In this document: piece by piece, positions 8,516-17,683 of the stretch
How positions within the stretch are numbered: position 1 is the stretch's first letter
Layout: the number at the start of each line of letters is the position of its first letter
NCBI GenBank assembly: GCA_902533585.1
Contig: CACAMG010000004.1
Location: 1-44,091 of the forward strand
DNA length: 44,091 nt
Origin: an uncultured Pelagibacteraceae bacterium
Lineage (GTDB): Bacteria > Pseudomonadota > Alphaproteobacteria > Pelagibacterales > Pelagibacteraceae
Direction of reading: 5' to 3'
Notes under the pieces: model-generated
Told to the model about the DNA's origin: nothing
Database searches by the model: none
What the model saw: only the letters and a program-made list of their open reading frames with translations
Made by a program: the position numbers and the translations under genes

Positions 8516-10046
8516 AATGTCTTGTTTTTGAAAATACAAGAATGGTTCCTGTTTTATTTGCAAATTTAATAATTTCTTTATCTCTAATAGATCCAGAAGG
8601 TTGAATTATGGCTGTAACACCGGCCTGAACTAAACTTTCAATTCCATCGACAAATGGGAAGAAAGCATCTGAAGCAGCTATAATTTCATCATCAGTGTGA
8701 TTTTTTTGAAATTTTTTCATTTTGTTTATTGCAATTTTACAGCTATCAAGTCTATTTGGTTGTCCTGATCCAATTCCAACAGTAGCATCATCTTTTCCCA
8801 ATACAATAGCATTTGATTTAACATACCTACATACATTAAAAATAAAGATTAAATTTTTCAAGGTTTTTTTGTTAGGTTTTAATTTTGAAACTATCTTAAA
8901 GTCTTTATTCGAAAAAACTTTAGTATCTGATGATTGAACCAATATAGAATTAAAATTTGATAAAAAATTTTCAGTATTTTTTAAATTAAGATTATTTGCA
9001 TCAATAATTCTTAAGTTTTTTTTCTTTTTTAAAATTTTAAGTGCATTTTTTTCAATTCCATTTCCTATAATTATTTCAAGAAATATTTTATTTAATTCGA
9101 TAGCTAGTTTTTTTTTTATTTTAAAATTACATGAAACTATTCCACCAAAAGCACTTACAGGGTCAGATTTTAATGCGAGTTTATAACTTTTAACATGATC
9201 ATTATTTATTGATACACCACACGGATTTGTATGTTTTATAATTACTGTTCCTTTATTTTTAGGTAGTGACTTTGATATTTTTAATGCGCAAAAAATATCA
9301 TTGTAATTATTGTAACTAAGTTTTTTTCCGTGGATTTGTTTTATTTTTAAATCTTTTTTATTAGAATAAATTGCACTTATTTGATGAGGATTTTCACCAT
9401 ATCTTAATTCTTCAATTAAATTTCCATGAAATAATTTTTTTTTAGGAAATCTATTCTTAGAATTTTTATTTAAATAATTTGTTATTAAAGAATCATAATA
9501 ACCTGTTTCCACAAAAGCTTCTTCTGACATTTTTTTTCTAAATTCTAAAGTTGTAGAACCTCTATTTTTATTTAACTGATTAATCAAATTGTCATATTGA
9601 GTAGGACTTGTAATAATAGTTACATCATTATAGTTTTTTGCAGCTGCACGAGCCATTGCTGGTCCACCAATATCAATGTTTTCAATAATTCTTTTATGAC
9701 TATTATTTTTTTCACTTATTTTTTCAAAAGGATAAAAATTTACTATAATTAAATCAATTTCTTCAAATTTATGTTTTTTTAACTGAAATTTGTGATTTTT
9801 ATTTTTTCTTTTACTTAAAATTCCAGCATATATTTTTGGGTGCAAGGTTTTAACCCTTCCATCTAAAATTTCGGGAGAATTAGTATATTTTGATATTTCG
9901 CTGCATTTAAATCCTAATTTTTTAATTTTTTTAAAAGTACCTCCTGAACTAATGAGCTTTATATTGTATTTTTTCATAGTTTTTATTAATGTTTTAAGAT
10001 TACTTTTGTCTGAAACTGAAATTAACGCTCTTTTTATATTTTTCAT
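8505..10046 (-). CDS. purH: PurH, bifunctional AICAR transformylase / IMP cyclohydrolase
   Basis: 513 residues, near the usual ~520. The N-terminal MGS-like IMP cyclohydrolase domain shows LISVSDKSNLKTL, SSGGTFK and DGRVKTLHPKIYAGIL. The transformylase domain shows LRYGENPHQISAIY, IIKHTNPCGVSIN, SDPVSAFGGIVSCN and SDAFFPFVDGIE. It performs the last two steps to IMP and consumes AICAR, including that made by HisF. Its ATG overlaps the stop of the heparinase-like gene (TAATG), so the two are coupled. Confidence 0.97.
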   Translation of the reverse strand: MKNIKRALISVSDKSNLKTLIKTMKKYNIKLISSGGTFKKIKKLGFKCSEISKYTNSPEILDGRVKTLHPKIYAGILSKRKNKNHKFQLKKHKFEEIDLIIVNFYPFEKISEKNNSHKRIIENIDIGGPAMARAAAKNYNDVTIITSPTQYDNLINQLNKNRGSTTLEFRKKMSEEAFVETGYYDSLITNYLNKNSKNRFPKKKLFHGNLIEELRYGENPHQISAIYSNKKDLKIKQIHGKKLSYNNYNDIFCALKISKSLPKNKGTVIIKHTNPCGVSINNDHVKSYKLALKSDPVSAFGGIVSCNFKIKKKLAIELNKIFLEIIIGNGIEKNALKILKKKKNLRIIDANNLNLKNTENFLSNFNSILVQSSDTKVFSNKDFKIVSKLKPNKKTLKNLIFIFNVCRYVKSNAIVLGKDDATVGIGSGQPNRLDSCKIAINKMKKFQKNHTDDEIIAASDAFFPFVDGIESLVQAGVTAIIQPSGSIRDKEIIKFANKTGTILVFSKTRHFNH

Positions 10047-11641
10047 TATATTTTACTTAGTTCCCAATTAATTATTTGATCTTCATTTTTTGTAATTCCT
10101 GAAATAAATATATTTTGATTTTCAGAAAAAGAATTTTTTTTACCGAAATATAAACCAGTTTCAACATCAATTAAATGATCTTTACATAAAAATCTCCAAC
10201 CAGAGTTTTCCATTTCAATTAAAATTGCTTTTCCTTCTTGTGTTTTTGTTACTTTTGCATACGGAGATAGGTGGAATCTAATTTCAAAATTAGTTGATTT
10301 AAAATTTTTCTTTTTAATTAATTTATCCTTACCAATTATTTTGTGAGTCTCTAATAAAAATTCTACCTCTCTTTCGTGAATTACACCGTATTTTTTTTGA
10401 TATCCATCATGAGCACCTTTTAATTTCCAAATATTTTTTTCACAAATTATATCTTTGTTTAAAATTTTGAAACTTTTTTCAATTAATGATTGTCCAGAAC
10501 TATTTTTTTTAAAATTACAAATAGAATTATTATCCAAAACTAATGAATTATGTGTAGCAGTTGATTTTGAAATATTATTAAGTTGATGTTTAAAATTTTG
10601 AAAATATCCTGAATTAGTTATAATTTTTTTTCCTTTGTAAATAAATTCAAATGATAGAACTCCTGATTGATAGTTATTTGAAAATTTTTTTTCTGGAGGA
10701 TTTCCTAAGTCCATAGCAACAGAAATATTTTTACTTTTTAATATTACATAACCACCAATTTCATTGTTAATATTTTTAAATTTATAACCATGTATTTGAA
10801 GATATTTGTCAAAATCAGAATGATTAGCATCATGATTTCCATTAAATAAAAAACTTAATTTTGTTGATTCCCAAGTAAAATTATATGCTTGTCCCAAATA
10901 TAATATGATCTCATTTAAATATTCAGGAATTTCATTTTGAGATTCTTTTAATAATTCTCTTATTAAAACAAAATATTTTAGATAAAAAATAAGTTGCCTT
11001 AAATTTCTTGATTTTGGAAATCCATCAGCATCAAAAGAGAAGCTGATTATTTTTTTTAATAAATTTAAACCATAATTTAAAAATTTTTCATGTTTATAGG
11101 AAAGACCTGATAAAATTACTGCAGTACATCCAATCATTTTATCATCAACTAATTCAGATCTGTTTATTTCATTAATTAAGTGATTAATTTGTTTTTTTAC
11201 CAGAAAATTAAATTTTTTTTTATATTCTTCTTCACTGTTTTCGTAAGTTAGTTTTGAATTAGAGATCCATGAAATTATTCTTTTAGATAGAATATCAATT
11301 TCCCAATTCTTGCTATTATAATTTTGATTATTTTTAATCCAATTTTTTATTATTGATTGAATAATTTTTTTTGATGATTTGAGATCTAAAGTAAATAACC
11401 AAAAAAAACTATGTAATTTATTATAATCATTTTCATTAATTTCTTTGTCTTCCCATACAGAATTTAAGTAATAATCTTCTATTTTATTTTTTTCTTTTTC
11501 ATATTTTATTATACAACTTATAATGCTAAGGCTTGGTCTGTAATCTAAAGTTTTTTCATCAATTTCAGATATTTTTTTATTATAAAATGAAGAATTTAGA
11601 TAAAGTTTTCTTATAAAATTAAAAGAACTTCTTAAAACCAT
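10046..11641 (-). CDS. Heparinase II/III-family protein
   Basis: The track starts at a TTG inside rpe. The ATG at 11641 gives 531 residues and is preferred. The N-terminal half is helical, as in the alginate lyase-type toroid. The C-terminal beta part has GGYVILKSKNISVAMDLG and SKSTATHNSLVLDN, the conserved heparinase II/III block with its His. No signal peptide is evident, which is odd for a polysaccharide lyase. Alphaproteobacteria keep this gene next to purH (recalled), but the substrate is not known. It overlaps purH at its 3' end and follows rpe closely. Confidence 0.85.
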   Translation of the reverse strand: MVLRSSFNFIRKLYLNSSFYNKKISEIDEKTLDYRPSLSIISCIIKYEKEKNKIEDYYLNSVWEDKEINENDYNKLHSFFWLFTLDLKSSKKIIQSIIKNWIKNNQNYNSKNWEIDILSKRIISWISNSKLTYENSEEEYKKKFNFLVKKQINHLINEINRSELVDDKMIGCTAVILSGLSYKHEKFLNYGLNLLKKIISFSFDADGFPKSRNLRQLIFYLKYFVLIRELLKESQNEIPEYLNEIILYLGQAYNFTWESTKLSFLFNGNHDANHSDFDKYLQIHGYKFKNINNEIGGYVILKSKNISVAMDLGNPPEKKFSNNYQSGVLSFEFIYKGKKIITNSGYFQNFKHQLNNISKSTATHNSLVLDNNSICNFKKNSSGQSLIEKSFKILNKDIICEKNIWKLKGAHDGYQKKYGVIHEREVEFLLETHKIIGKDKLIKKKNFKSTNFEIRFHLSPYAKVTKTQEGKAILIEMENSGWRFLCKDHLIDVETGLYFGKKNSFSENQNIFISGITKNEDQIINWELSKI

Positions 11642-11645
11642 TAGA

Positions 11646-12305
11646 TTAGACAATTCTTAATATTTCAATATTTTTTTTTAAATCTCCATTATTTTCTTTA
11701 AAAATAGTTGTACCAGAAACAAGTATATTTGCTCCAGATTCTATAACTACTTTAGAATTAGAAAAATTAATTCCACCATCTACCTCTATATCAAATTTTA
11801 ATTTTTTTTCTTTTTTAATTTGATTTATTTTTTTAATTTTTTCTAAAACTTCTGGCATAAATTTTTGTCCACCAAATCCAGGAAAAACACTCATAATTAA
11901 AACTAAATCTATTTGATCTAAATAATTTAAAATTACATTTATGCTAGTATTTGGATTTAATGATAAACCAACTCTTTTTTTTAATTGCTTTATATGTTTT
12001 ATTGACTCGCTAAGATTTTCAGTTGCCTCTGGATGAATAGTGATCGTATCTGCTCCTGCGTCAGCATAATCTTTTATGTATTTGTGTACTGGACTAATCA
12101 TTAAATGAACATCAAATGGTATACTTGTGTATTTCCTTAAAGCTTTTATAACAGGCGGTCCTATAGTTAGATTTGGAACAAAATGACCATCCATTACATC
12201 CACATGAATCATATCTGCCCCACCTTTTTCTAGCCTTTTTATTTCGTTACCAAGTTGACTAAAATCCGCAGATAATATTGATGGAGAAATTTTTATTTTA
12301 TTCAT
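11646..12305 (-). CDS. rpe: Ribulose-phosphate 3-epimerase
   Basis: 219 residues, the normal length. Motifs: ISPSILSADFSQLGNEI, ADMIHVDVMDGHFVPNLTIGP with catalytic Asp and metal-binding His, FDVHLMI, VLIMSVFPGFGGQKF, and DIEVDGGIN with the second catalytic Asp. It interconverts ribulose-5-P and xylulose-5-P in the pentose phosphate pathway. It heads the rpe-heparinase-purH run on this strand. Confidence 0.97.
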   Translation of the reverse strand: MNKIKISPSILSADFSQLGNEIKRLEKGGADMIHVDVMDGHFVPNLTIGPPVIKALRKYTSIPFDVHLMISPVHKYIKDYADAGADTITIHPEATENLSESIKHIKQLKKRVGLSLNPNTSINVILNYLDQIDLVLIMSVFPGFGGQKFMPEVLEKIKKINQIKKEKKLKFDIEVDGGINFSNSKVVIESGANILVSGTTIFKENNGDLKKNIEILRIV

Positions 12306-12349
12306 TTAAGTTGACAATAAAGTAGTATCAACTTTTTTTAAAAATAAAA

Positions 12350-12694
12350 TTATTTTTTGCCAAATAAATCGTATATTATTCTTGAAATTTCGCTATCTAA
12401 TGGGAAAGAAAGCATACCCATTTCACCATATCCTAGCATTATAGGCATTAAATAAAACCTTATCATGAATATAAACCAAGCAATATAAAGTGGAACAATG
12501 GCTCTTACCAGAAAACTAGGTGTCATAAATTTAAATAAATTTAAAATTGGGTTAGTTAATTTAACAAATACTTTCATAAAGAAAAACTCAGAGTCCTCCT
12601 TTTGGAAGATATTCATAGCCGTTCTACCAATAAGAGTGTACATGATAACACCCAGCAAATAATCGATTATATAGACGTATAAAGGTATATTCAT
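12350..12694 (-). CDS. YggT-like integral membrane protein
   Basis: 114 residues with two or three hydrophobic segments (YVYIIDYLLGVIMYTLIGRTAMNIF; FMTPSFLVRAIVPLYIAWFIFMIRFYLMPIML). The spacing of FVKLTNPILNLFKFMTPSF resembles the T(N/D)P-hL-hhh-P core of YggT repeats, with one repeat only. The function of YggT proteins is not settled (osmotic stress or membrane roles have been proposed). It lies on the same strand as the sodium symporter and 44 bases ahead of rpe. A more canonical YggT occurs at 22532-22822. Confidence 0.6.
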   Translation of the reverse strand: MNIPLYVYIIDYLLGVIMYTLIGRTAMNIFQKEDSEFFFMKVFVKLTNPILNLFKFMTPSFLVRAIVPLYIAWFIFMIRFYLMPIMLGYGEMGMLSFPLDSEISRIIYDLFGKK

Positions 12695-12715
12695 CTTACT
12701 TTGATCAAGAAAACT

Positions 12716-12740
12716 AAAGGGGCGAAAATATCGCCCCTTT
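12716..12740 (-). terminator. Strong hairpin terminator downstream of the sodium symporter
   Basis: A perfect 10-bp stem AAAGGGGCGA / TCGCCCCTTT with a 5-base loop, followed on the minus strand by AGTTTTCTT. On the plus strand the stem is followed by seven A residues, and on the minus strand it is preceded by them. It lies 12 bases behind the symporter stop and before the YggT-like gene. It is one of only two GC-rich hairpins of this kind in the window. Confidence 0.85.
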
Positions 12741-12752
12741 AAAAAAAGTTAT

Positions 12753-14591
12753 TTAGTGTTGTTTACCAAGAATAGTTCTACCACTTGGTACTCTAAGCTC
12801 GTCTACCATTTTCTGCGTAGCACTGTCTGGCTCTGGTGTCATTAAACTAACGACAACCATAACAACTAGACATACACTAGCTCCGATGATACCGAATCTT
12901 AAGTGGTCAATACCTAACCATGCAGGGTTACCCATAAATTTAGGATATACATAAATTAGATAAGCTGTTCCTGATGCAAGACCTGCAATCATACCTGCTA
13001 TTGCACCTTGTCTTGTTGCTCTTTTCCACCATACTCCTAGTACAAGTGGGAAGAACAATCCAGACATCGCAAAGTCGAAAGCCCAAGCAACTGCACCAAG
13101 GATACTAGTGATCCTCATTGATGCAATGTAAGCTCCAAGAGCTCCAATTACGACTAAAAGTGCACGAGCTACGATTAATCTTTTTCTTACGTCTGCTTTT
13201 GGATCAATGATTTTGAAATAAATATCATGTGATAAAGCATTTGCGATCGCAAGAACAAGACCATCAGCTGTTGACATCGCTGCAGCCATACCTCCGGCAG
13301 CAACTAATCCTGAAATTACATAAGGTAATCCAGCTACTTCTGGTGTTGATAATACAACAACGTCACCTCTCATGAACCATTCATTTAATTGAAGAATTCC
13401 GTCTCCGTTAAAGTCAGCAATGAAAGCTTGTTTTTGTGCAGTCCATGCAGAAACCCAATCAATTGCCATAACAGCAGATATTTCTTTTCCAATAATACCA
13501 GTTGGTAAATTTGGATCCATTAATGATAGTTTAGATAACGTCGCAAGCATTGGTGCTGATGTGTAAAGTAATGCAATAAAGAACAGTGACCAAGCAACTG
13601 ATTTTCTCGCAGCTTTTACACTAGGTGTTGTAAAGTATCTCATTAAAATGTGTGGTAAAGAAGCTGTTCCTACCATCATACATAAAGCTAATGAAATAAA
13701 TTTCCAAGCAGCCATTCCACCCGCAGGTACTTCAGAGTGCGGAAGTGCAATTGATTTTAATCCACCTGGAACGCCCGCAGCTTTAATATCTGCAGCAGCA
13801 TTTTTTACTAATCCAAACTGAGCTTCAAGTTCACCAAGTCTAGCAACTTCTTCTCCCAACATTAAATGTGGAAAGAATCCGTAACCACCTTTGTTACTAA
13901 TCCAGAATATTGGAAGTAGATAAGCTATAATCAATACTATGTACTGAGCAACTTGCGTCCAAGTAACTGCTCTCATTCCACCTAACATTGAACATAACAA
14001 TATACTAAATAATCCAACCCAGACTCCTAACTCAAATGGAATACCAAGTGCTCTTGCAGCAATTGTTCCTGTTGCGTTAATTTGAGCTGTCACATATGTG
14101 AAAGAAGCTAAAGTTAAAACAACTACAGCGCAGAATCTAGCTAGATTTCCACCATATCTTGTTCCAATAAAGTCTGGCACAGTATAACAACCAAATTTTC
14201 TTAAATATGGAGCTAACAATGATGAAACTAATATATAACCCCCAGTCCATCCGACCAAGAACGCCATATATGTATATCCACCAAAATAAATTCCACCTGC
14301 CATTGCTACGAACGAAGCACCTGACATCCAGTCAGCTGCAGTCGCCATACCATTGAAGACAGTTGGAACTTGTCGTCCAGCTACATAGTAAGCATCAACT
14401 TGTACAGTTCTAGATAAATACCCAATAAGAGCATATATAAAAACTGTGAAAGCTACGAACAAAATACCTATTGTTTTGGCAGTCATACCTGCTGATTCTG
14501 CAATAGCCATCAAAATGATGAATATTAAGAAACCACCAGTATATGTTCCATAAATTTTAGGTAAATTGTCAATAAATTTTCCTTTAAACAT
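12753..14591 (-). CDS. Sodium:solute symporter, acetate/ActP-type large subunit
   Basis: The start is taken as the ATG at 14591, overlapping the stop of the small-subunit gene (TAATG) with GGGAGA upstream; the track start at 14621 lies inside that gene. 612 residues, about 13 membrane segments, SSS family: YYVAGRQVPTVFNGMATAADWMSGASFVAMAG and AGGMAAAMSTADGLVLAIANALSHD. The pairing with DUF4212 and acs nearby suggests acetate or another short monocarboxylate, driven by sodium. A loop at residues 393-404 (DFNGDGILQLNE) fits an EF-hand calcium site. The DNA appears less AT-rich than its neighbours, as expected for a highly expressed gene. Confidence 0.92.
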   Translation of the reverse strand: MFKGKFIDNLPKIYGTYTGGFLIFIILMAIAESAGMTAKTIGILFVAFTVFIYALIGYLSRTVQVDAYYVAGRQVPTVFNGMATAADWMSGASFVAMAGGIYFGGYTYMAFLVGWTGGYILVSSLLAPYLRKFGCYTVPDFIGTRYGGNLARFCAVVVLTLASFTYVTAQINATGTIAARALGIPFELGVWVGLFSILLCSMLGGMRAVTWTQVAQYIVLIIAYLLPIFWISNKGGYGFFPHLMLGEEVARLGELEAQFGLVKNAAADIKAAGVPGGLKSIALPHSEVPAGGMAAWKFISLALCMMVGTASLPHILMRYFTTPSVKAARKSVAWSLFFIALLYTSAPMLATLSKLSLMDPNLPTGIIGKEISAVMAIDWVSAWTAQKQAFIADFNGDGILQLNEWFMRGDVVVLSTPEVAGLPYVISGLVAAGGMAAAMSTADGLVLAIANALSHDIYFKIIDPKADVRKRLIVARALLVVIGALGAYIASMRITSILGAVAWAFDFAMSGLFFPLVLGVWWKRATRQGAIAGMIAGLASGTAYLIYVYPKFMGNPAWLGIDHLRFGIIGASVCLVVMVVVSLMTPEPDSATQKMVDELRVPSGRTILGKQH

Positions 14592-14848
14592 TATTCGTCT
14601 CCCTTCTCGGTGAAACCACATTCCTCATCAATTTTTTCTTGTCTATTTGCAGACCAAAAAAGAATTATTACAAATGCAACGATAGATCCCTGTGCACACA
14701 TATAGTATGCTAGCGGATATCCAAGAAAACTTGCTGAGTTGAGGCTCGAACCAAACATGAAGATCAAATAACCGAAAAAGAACCAAAGTAGCAGAGTAAT
14801 AATCATCTGGCTTTTAGTTTTTTCCCAGTGTTTTTCCTTGTTTGACAT
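14591..14848 (-). CDS. DUF4212 small subunit of sodium:solute symporter
   Basis: 85 residues with two hydrophobic segments (MIITLLLWFFFGYLIFMFG; LAYYMCAQGSIVAFVIILFWSANRQEKID). This matches the DUF4212 'symporter small subunit' that always precedes an SSS large subunit of the VC_2705 type. A strong AGGGAGGG Shine-Dalgarno lies 6 bases before the ATG, unusual in a window where most starts have none, and suggests high translation. It is coupled to the large subunit by TAATG. Confidence 0.9.
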   Translation of the reverse strand: MSNKEKHWEKTKSQMIITLLLWFFFGYLIFMFGSSLNSASFLGYPLAYYMCAQGSIVAFVIILFWSANRQEKIDEECGFTEKGDE

Positions 14849-14907
14849 TTTTTCCCTCCCTATAGGTTAAAAAACGGAAGCATACTTATTTCGTGCTATA
14901 ATGGAAC

Positions 14908-14939
14908 CCTAAAAAAGATCAATATGATTAGGCTTTTTT
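14908..14939. other. Stem-loop in the intergenic region between symporter and 208-aa gene
   Basis: CCTAA pairs with TTAGG, and inside it ATCA pairs with TGAT, followed on the plus strand by CTTTTTT. It has the look of a weak terminator or attenuator for plus-strand reading, or of a 5' leader structure for the minus-strand symporter transcript. Just upstream on the plus strand is a TATAAT (14897-14902) without a good -35. A chance fold in AT-rich DNA is possible. Confidence 0.3.
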
Positions 14940-14967
14940 ACATATAAAGATTAAAATAAAGCACAAA

Positions 14968-15594
14968 ATGGTGATGAAATATAAAGTTAGGCTTCGAGAT
15001 CTAAAACTTGAATATTTGAAAGAATATGTAGGACCTATTTTTAATTTTTTAAAACCGAAAAAAAAAATTAAAAACATTCCAGATTTAAAAAATTTTGTCC
15101 AGAAAAAATCAGCCTGGGTATCCCAGGAAACATTATATGGATATCTTAAAACAAGAATGGGAGCAAAATATGTTTTAATGTTTGATGATGAAATCTTTTT
15201 AGGATCAATAAATAAAGCAAAATGGAATATATATGCTATAGCTTTACAAGATCTAATTTTTTATTGCATTTCTTATATAAAAAATATTTTAAACATTGAT
15301 CATACATTAAATGCAATAGAAATTTATAAGGAAATTTTAGATGAAGAAAAAAAAAATCAAATGCCACAAGATGTTATAGAAAATTCAATAAGAAAATTTG
15401 AAGAAAGACTAAAAAAAATTAACTGGCAAGAATATCATTTAAATTTACCTTTTACTGAAAGCTCTTTGTCATTGTACGAATGGTCGCCCATTGCTGATGA
15501 ACTTAAAATTTTAGATAAAAAAATTGTATTAAATTCAATGATATTAAAATGGGATAATGTAAAAAAAGAATTTAAGGATATTATTAATTTTTAA
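14968..15594 (+). CDS. Conserved protein of unknown function
   Basis: 208 residues, no signal peptide, no clear membrane helix and no catalytic motif I recognise. It is charged and mainly helical, with a notable central block [41 protein letters not shown] and a later [24 protein letters not shown]. Similar KTR.G..Y..LF.D..FL.S...AKW proteins exist in other alphaproteobacteria (recalled, no name). It lies between the symporter operon (divergent) and acs (convergent, sharing its TTAA stop bases), so a link to acetate use is possible but unproven. Confidence 0.8.
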   Translation: MVMKYKVRLRDLKLEYLKEYVGPIFNFLKPKKKIKNIPDLKNFVQKKSAWVSQETLYGYLKTRMGAKYVLMFDDEIFLGSINKAKWNIYAIALQDLIFYCISYIKNILNIDHTLNAIEIYKEILDEEKKNQMPQDVIENSIRKFEERLKKINWQEYHLNLPFTESSLSLYEWSPIADELKILDKKIVLNSMILKWDNVKKEFKDIINF

Positions 15595-17678
15595 ATATTT
15601 TTTCTATTTTCAACCAAGCTATCAACAACACTAGGATCGGCCAATGTTGTTGTATCTCCCAATTGCTCATGCTCGTTTGCTGCAATCTTTCTTAGAATTC
15701 TTCGCATTATTTTTCCCGATCTGGTTTTAGGAAGTCCCGGCGAGAATTGTATTAGATCTGGTGTAGCTATTGGCCCTATCTGTCTTCTCACCCAATGTTT
15801 TAAATCTCTTTCTAATTCGCCGTTAGGTTCTTCTCCAGCATTTAAAGTTACATAACAGTACAGTCCATTACCTTTAATATCATGCGGGTACCCTACAACA
15901 GCAGCCTCAGCTACTTTTGGATGAGCAACAAAAGCACTTTCTATTTCCGCTGTACCAAGATTGTGGCCTGAAACAATAATTACATCATCTACTCTTCCAG
16001 TTATCCAATAATAGCCATCTTTGTCCCTTCTACATCCATCGCCAGTAAAATATTTACCATCAAATTGGGAAAAATAAGTTTCAATAAACCTATTGTGATC
16101 ACCATAAACAGTTCTCATTTGTCCAGGCCAGGATTGAGCTATACATAATCTTCCTTGAGCTTCTCCTTTAAGAACCTTTCCTTCTTGATTAACTAAAACA
16201 GGTTTTATTCCATAAAATGGCTTTGTTGCAGAACCAGGTTTTAAATCTATAGCACCCGTCTGTGGACTTATTAAAATTCCACCAGTTTCTGTTTGCCACC
16301 AAGTATCAACAATAGGACATCTAGAATCCCCAACAGTTTTATAATACCATTGCCAGGCTTCTGGATTTATAGGCTCGCCAACTGTACCTAATAATTTAAG
16401 AGATTTTCTTGAAGTTTTTTTAACTGGTTTATTACCTTCTCTCATCAAAGCTCTTATTGCAGTTGGAGCAGTGTAGAATATGTTTACTTTATATTTATCA
16501 ACTATCTGCCACCATCTTGAAGAATCAGGATAAGTAGGTATTCCTTCAAACATTATTGTTGTTGCTCCATTAGCAAGTGGACCATAAATTATGTAGCTGT
16601 GGCCAGTTATCCAACCAATATCAGCTGTGCACCAATAAATGTCTTTTGGTTTATAATTAAAAATATATTGATGTGTCATTGAGGCATAAACCATATATCC
16701 CCCAGTTGTATGAAGTACGCCCTTAGGCTTACCGGTAGATCCAGAAGTATAAAGTATAAATAAAGGATCTTCGGCATTCATTTCTTCTGGTTCACACTCA
16801 TTTGAAACTTTTTTTATAATTTCGTGATACCAAACATCTCTACTTTCATCCCAATTTATCCTGTTTCCAGTTCTTTTAACTACAATACATTTTTTTACAT
16901 TTGGGCAATTAAGTAATGCTTCATCAGTAATTGATTTTAAAGGTATTATTTTTCCACCTCTAACACCTTCATCTGCAGTTACAACATAGTCTGATTTACA
17001 ATCATTAATTCTTCCTGCTATACTATCAGGCGAAAAACCACCAAAAATTATTGAATGAACTGCCCCTATTCTTGCACATGCTAGCATTGTGTAAGCTAAC
17101 TCAGGTATCATAGTTAAATATATTGTTACACGATCGCCTTTTTTTATACCCAGTTCTTTCAATCCATTTGCTGCCTTTGAAACTTCTTGATGCAATTGTT
17201 TATAAGTTATTTTTTTTTGAACTTTTGGATCATCTCCAACCCAAATAATTGCTGTTTTTTCTTTATTTCTTTTTAAATGTCTGTCAATGCAATTTACGGA
17301 TGCATTTAATGTACCATCATAAAACCATTTAATATGAACATCAGATTTGCTGTATTTAACATCTTTTATTTTTGTATATGGCTTTATCCAAGAAATCCTT
17401 TTTCCTTCTTTTTTCCAGAAACCATCATTATCTTTTAATGATTGAGAATACTTTTTCTCATAACCAGATCTGTCAATATAAGCTTTTTTGATCCATTCGT
17501 TCTTAGTTTTATAAATTAATTCTTTATTTTCATTCTTTTGTTTAATTTTTTTTTTAGAAAAGGATTTTCTTTTTTTTGATTTCTTTTTTTTATTATTCTT
17601 TATCTTTTTTTTGGAAAAAGATTTTCTTTTTTTTGATTTCTTTTTTCTACGACTTTTTTTCTTTTTTCTTTTTTTCAT
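15591..17678 (-). CDS. acs: Acetyl-CoA synthetase with lysine-rich N-terminal tail
   Basis: From about residue 55 on the protein is a standard Acs: [19 protein letters not shown] near residue 312, [36 protein letters not shown] and the acetylation-site motif [15 protein letters not shown] with Lys near 655. It activates acetate to acetyl-CoA via acetyl-AMP. The first ~50 residues are almost only Lys/Arg/Ser and hold a 16-residue unit ([16 protein letters not shown]) twice. No in-frame ATG, GTG or TTG exists between the tail and the enzyme, and the ATG at 17678 follows the EVE-gene stop by 5 bases, so the tail is probably translated. Confidence 0.95.
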   Translation of the reverse strand: MKKRKKKKSRRKKKSKKRKSFSKKKIKNNKKKKSKKRKSFSKKKIKQKNENKELIYKTKNEWIKKAYIDRSGYEKKYSQSLKDNDGFWKKEGKRISWIKPYTKIKDVKYSKSDVHIKWFYDGTLNASVNCIDRHLKRNKEKTAIIWVGDDPKVQKKITYKQLHQEVSKAANGLKELGIKKGDRVTIYLTMIPELAYTMLACARIGAVHSIIFGGFSPDSIAGRINDCKSDYVVTADEGVRGGKIIPLKSITDEALLNCPNVKKCIVVKRTGNRINWDESRDVWYHEIIKKVSNECEPEEMNAEDPLFILYTSGSTGKPKGVLHTTGGYMVYASMTHQYIFNYKPKDIYWCTADIGWITGHSYIIYGPLANGATTIMFEGIPTYPDSSRWWQIVDKYKVNIFYTAPTAIRALMREGNKPVKKTSRKSLKLLGTVGEPINPEAWQWYYKTVGDSRCPIVDTWWQTETGGILISPQTGAIDLKPGSATKPFYGIKPVLVNQEGKVLKGEAQGRLCIAQSWPGQMRTVYGDHNRFIETYFSQFDGKYFTGDGCRRDKDGYYWITGRVDDVIIVSGHNLGTAEIESAFVAHPKVAEAAVVGYPHDIKGNGLYCYVTLNAGEEPNGELERDLKHWVRRQIGPIATPDLIQFSPGLPKTRSGKIMRRILRKIAANEHEQLGDTTTLADPSVVDSLVENRKNI
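17541..17645 (-). repeat. Tandem 16-codon repeat in the acs 5' end
   Basis: Two copies (17598-17645 and 17541-17588) encode the identical peptide [16 protein letters not shown] with a 57-base period. The DNA copies differ at five codons, all silently. The second copy includes an A10 run on the coding strand. The coding strand is nearly all purine here. Confidence 0.9.
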
Positions 17679-17683
17679 GTTTT

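Noticed and set aside
14592-14621. Longer start for the sodium symporter (MWFHREGRRI)
   Set aside because: It lies inside the DUF4212 coding end; the TAATG junction with GGGAGA upstream supports the start at 14591.
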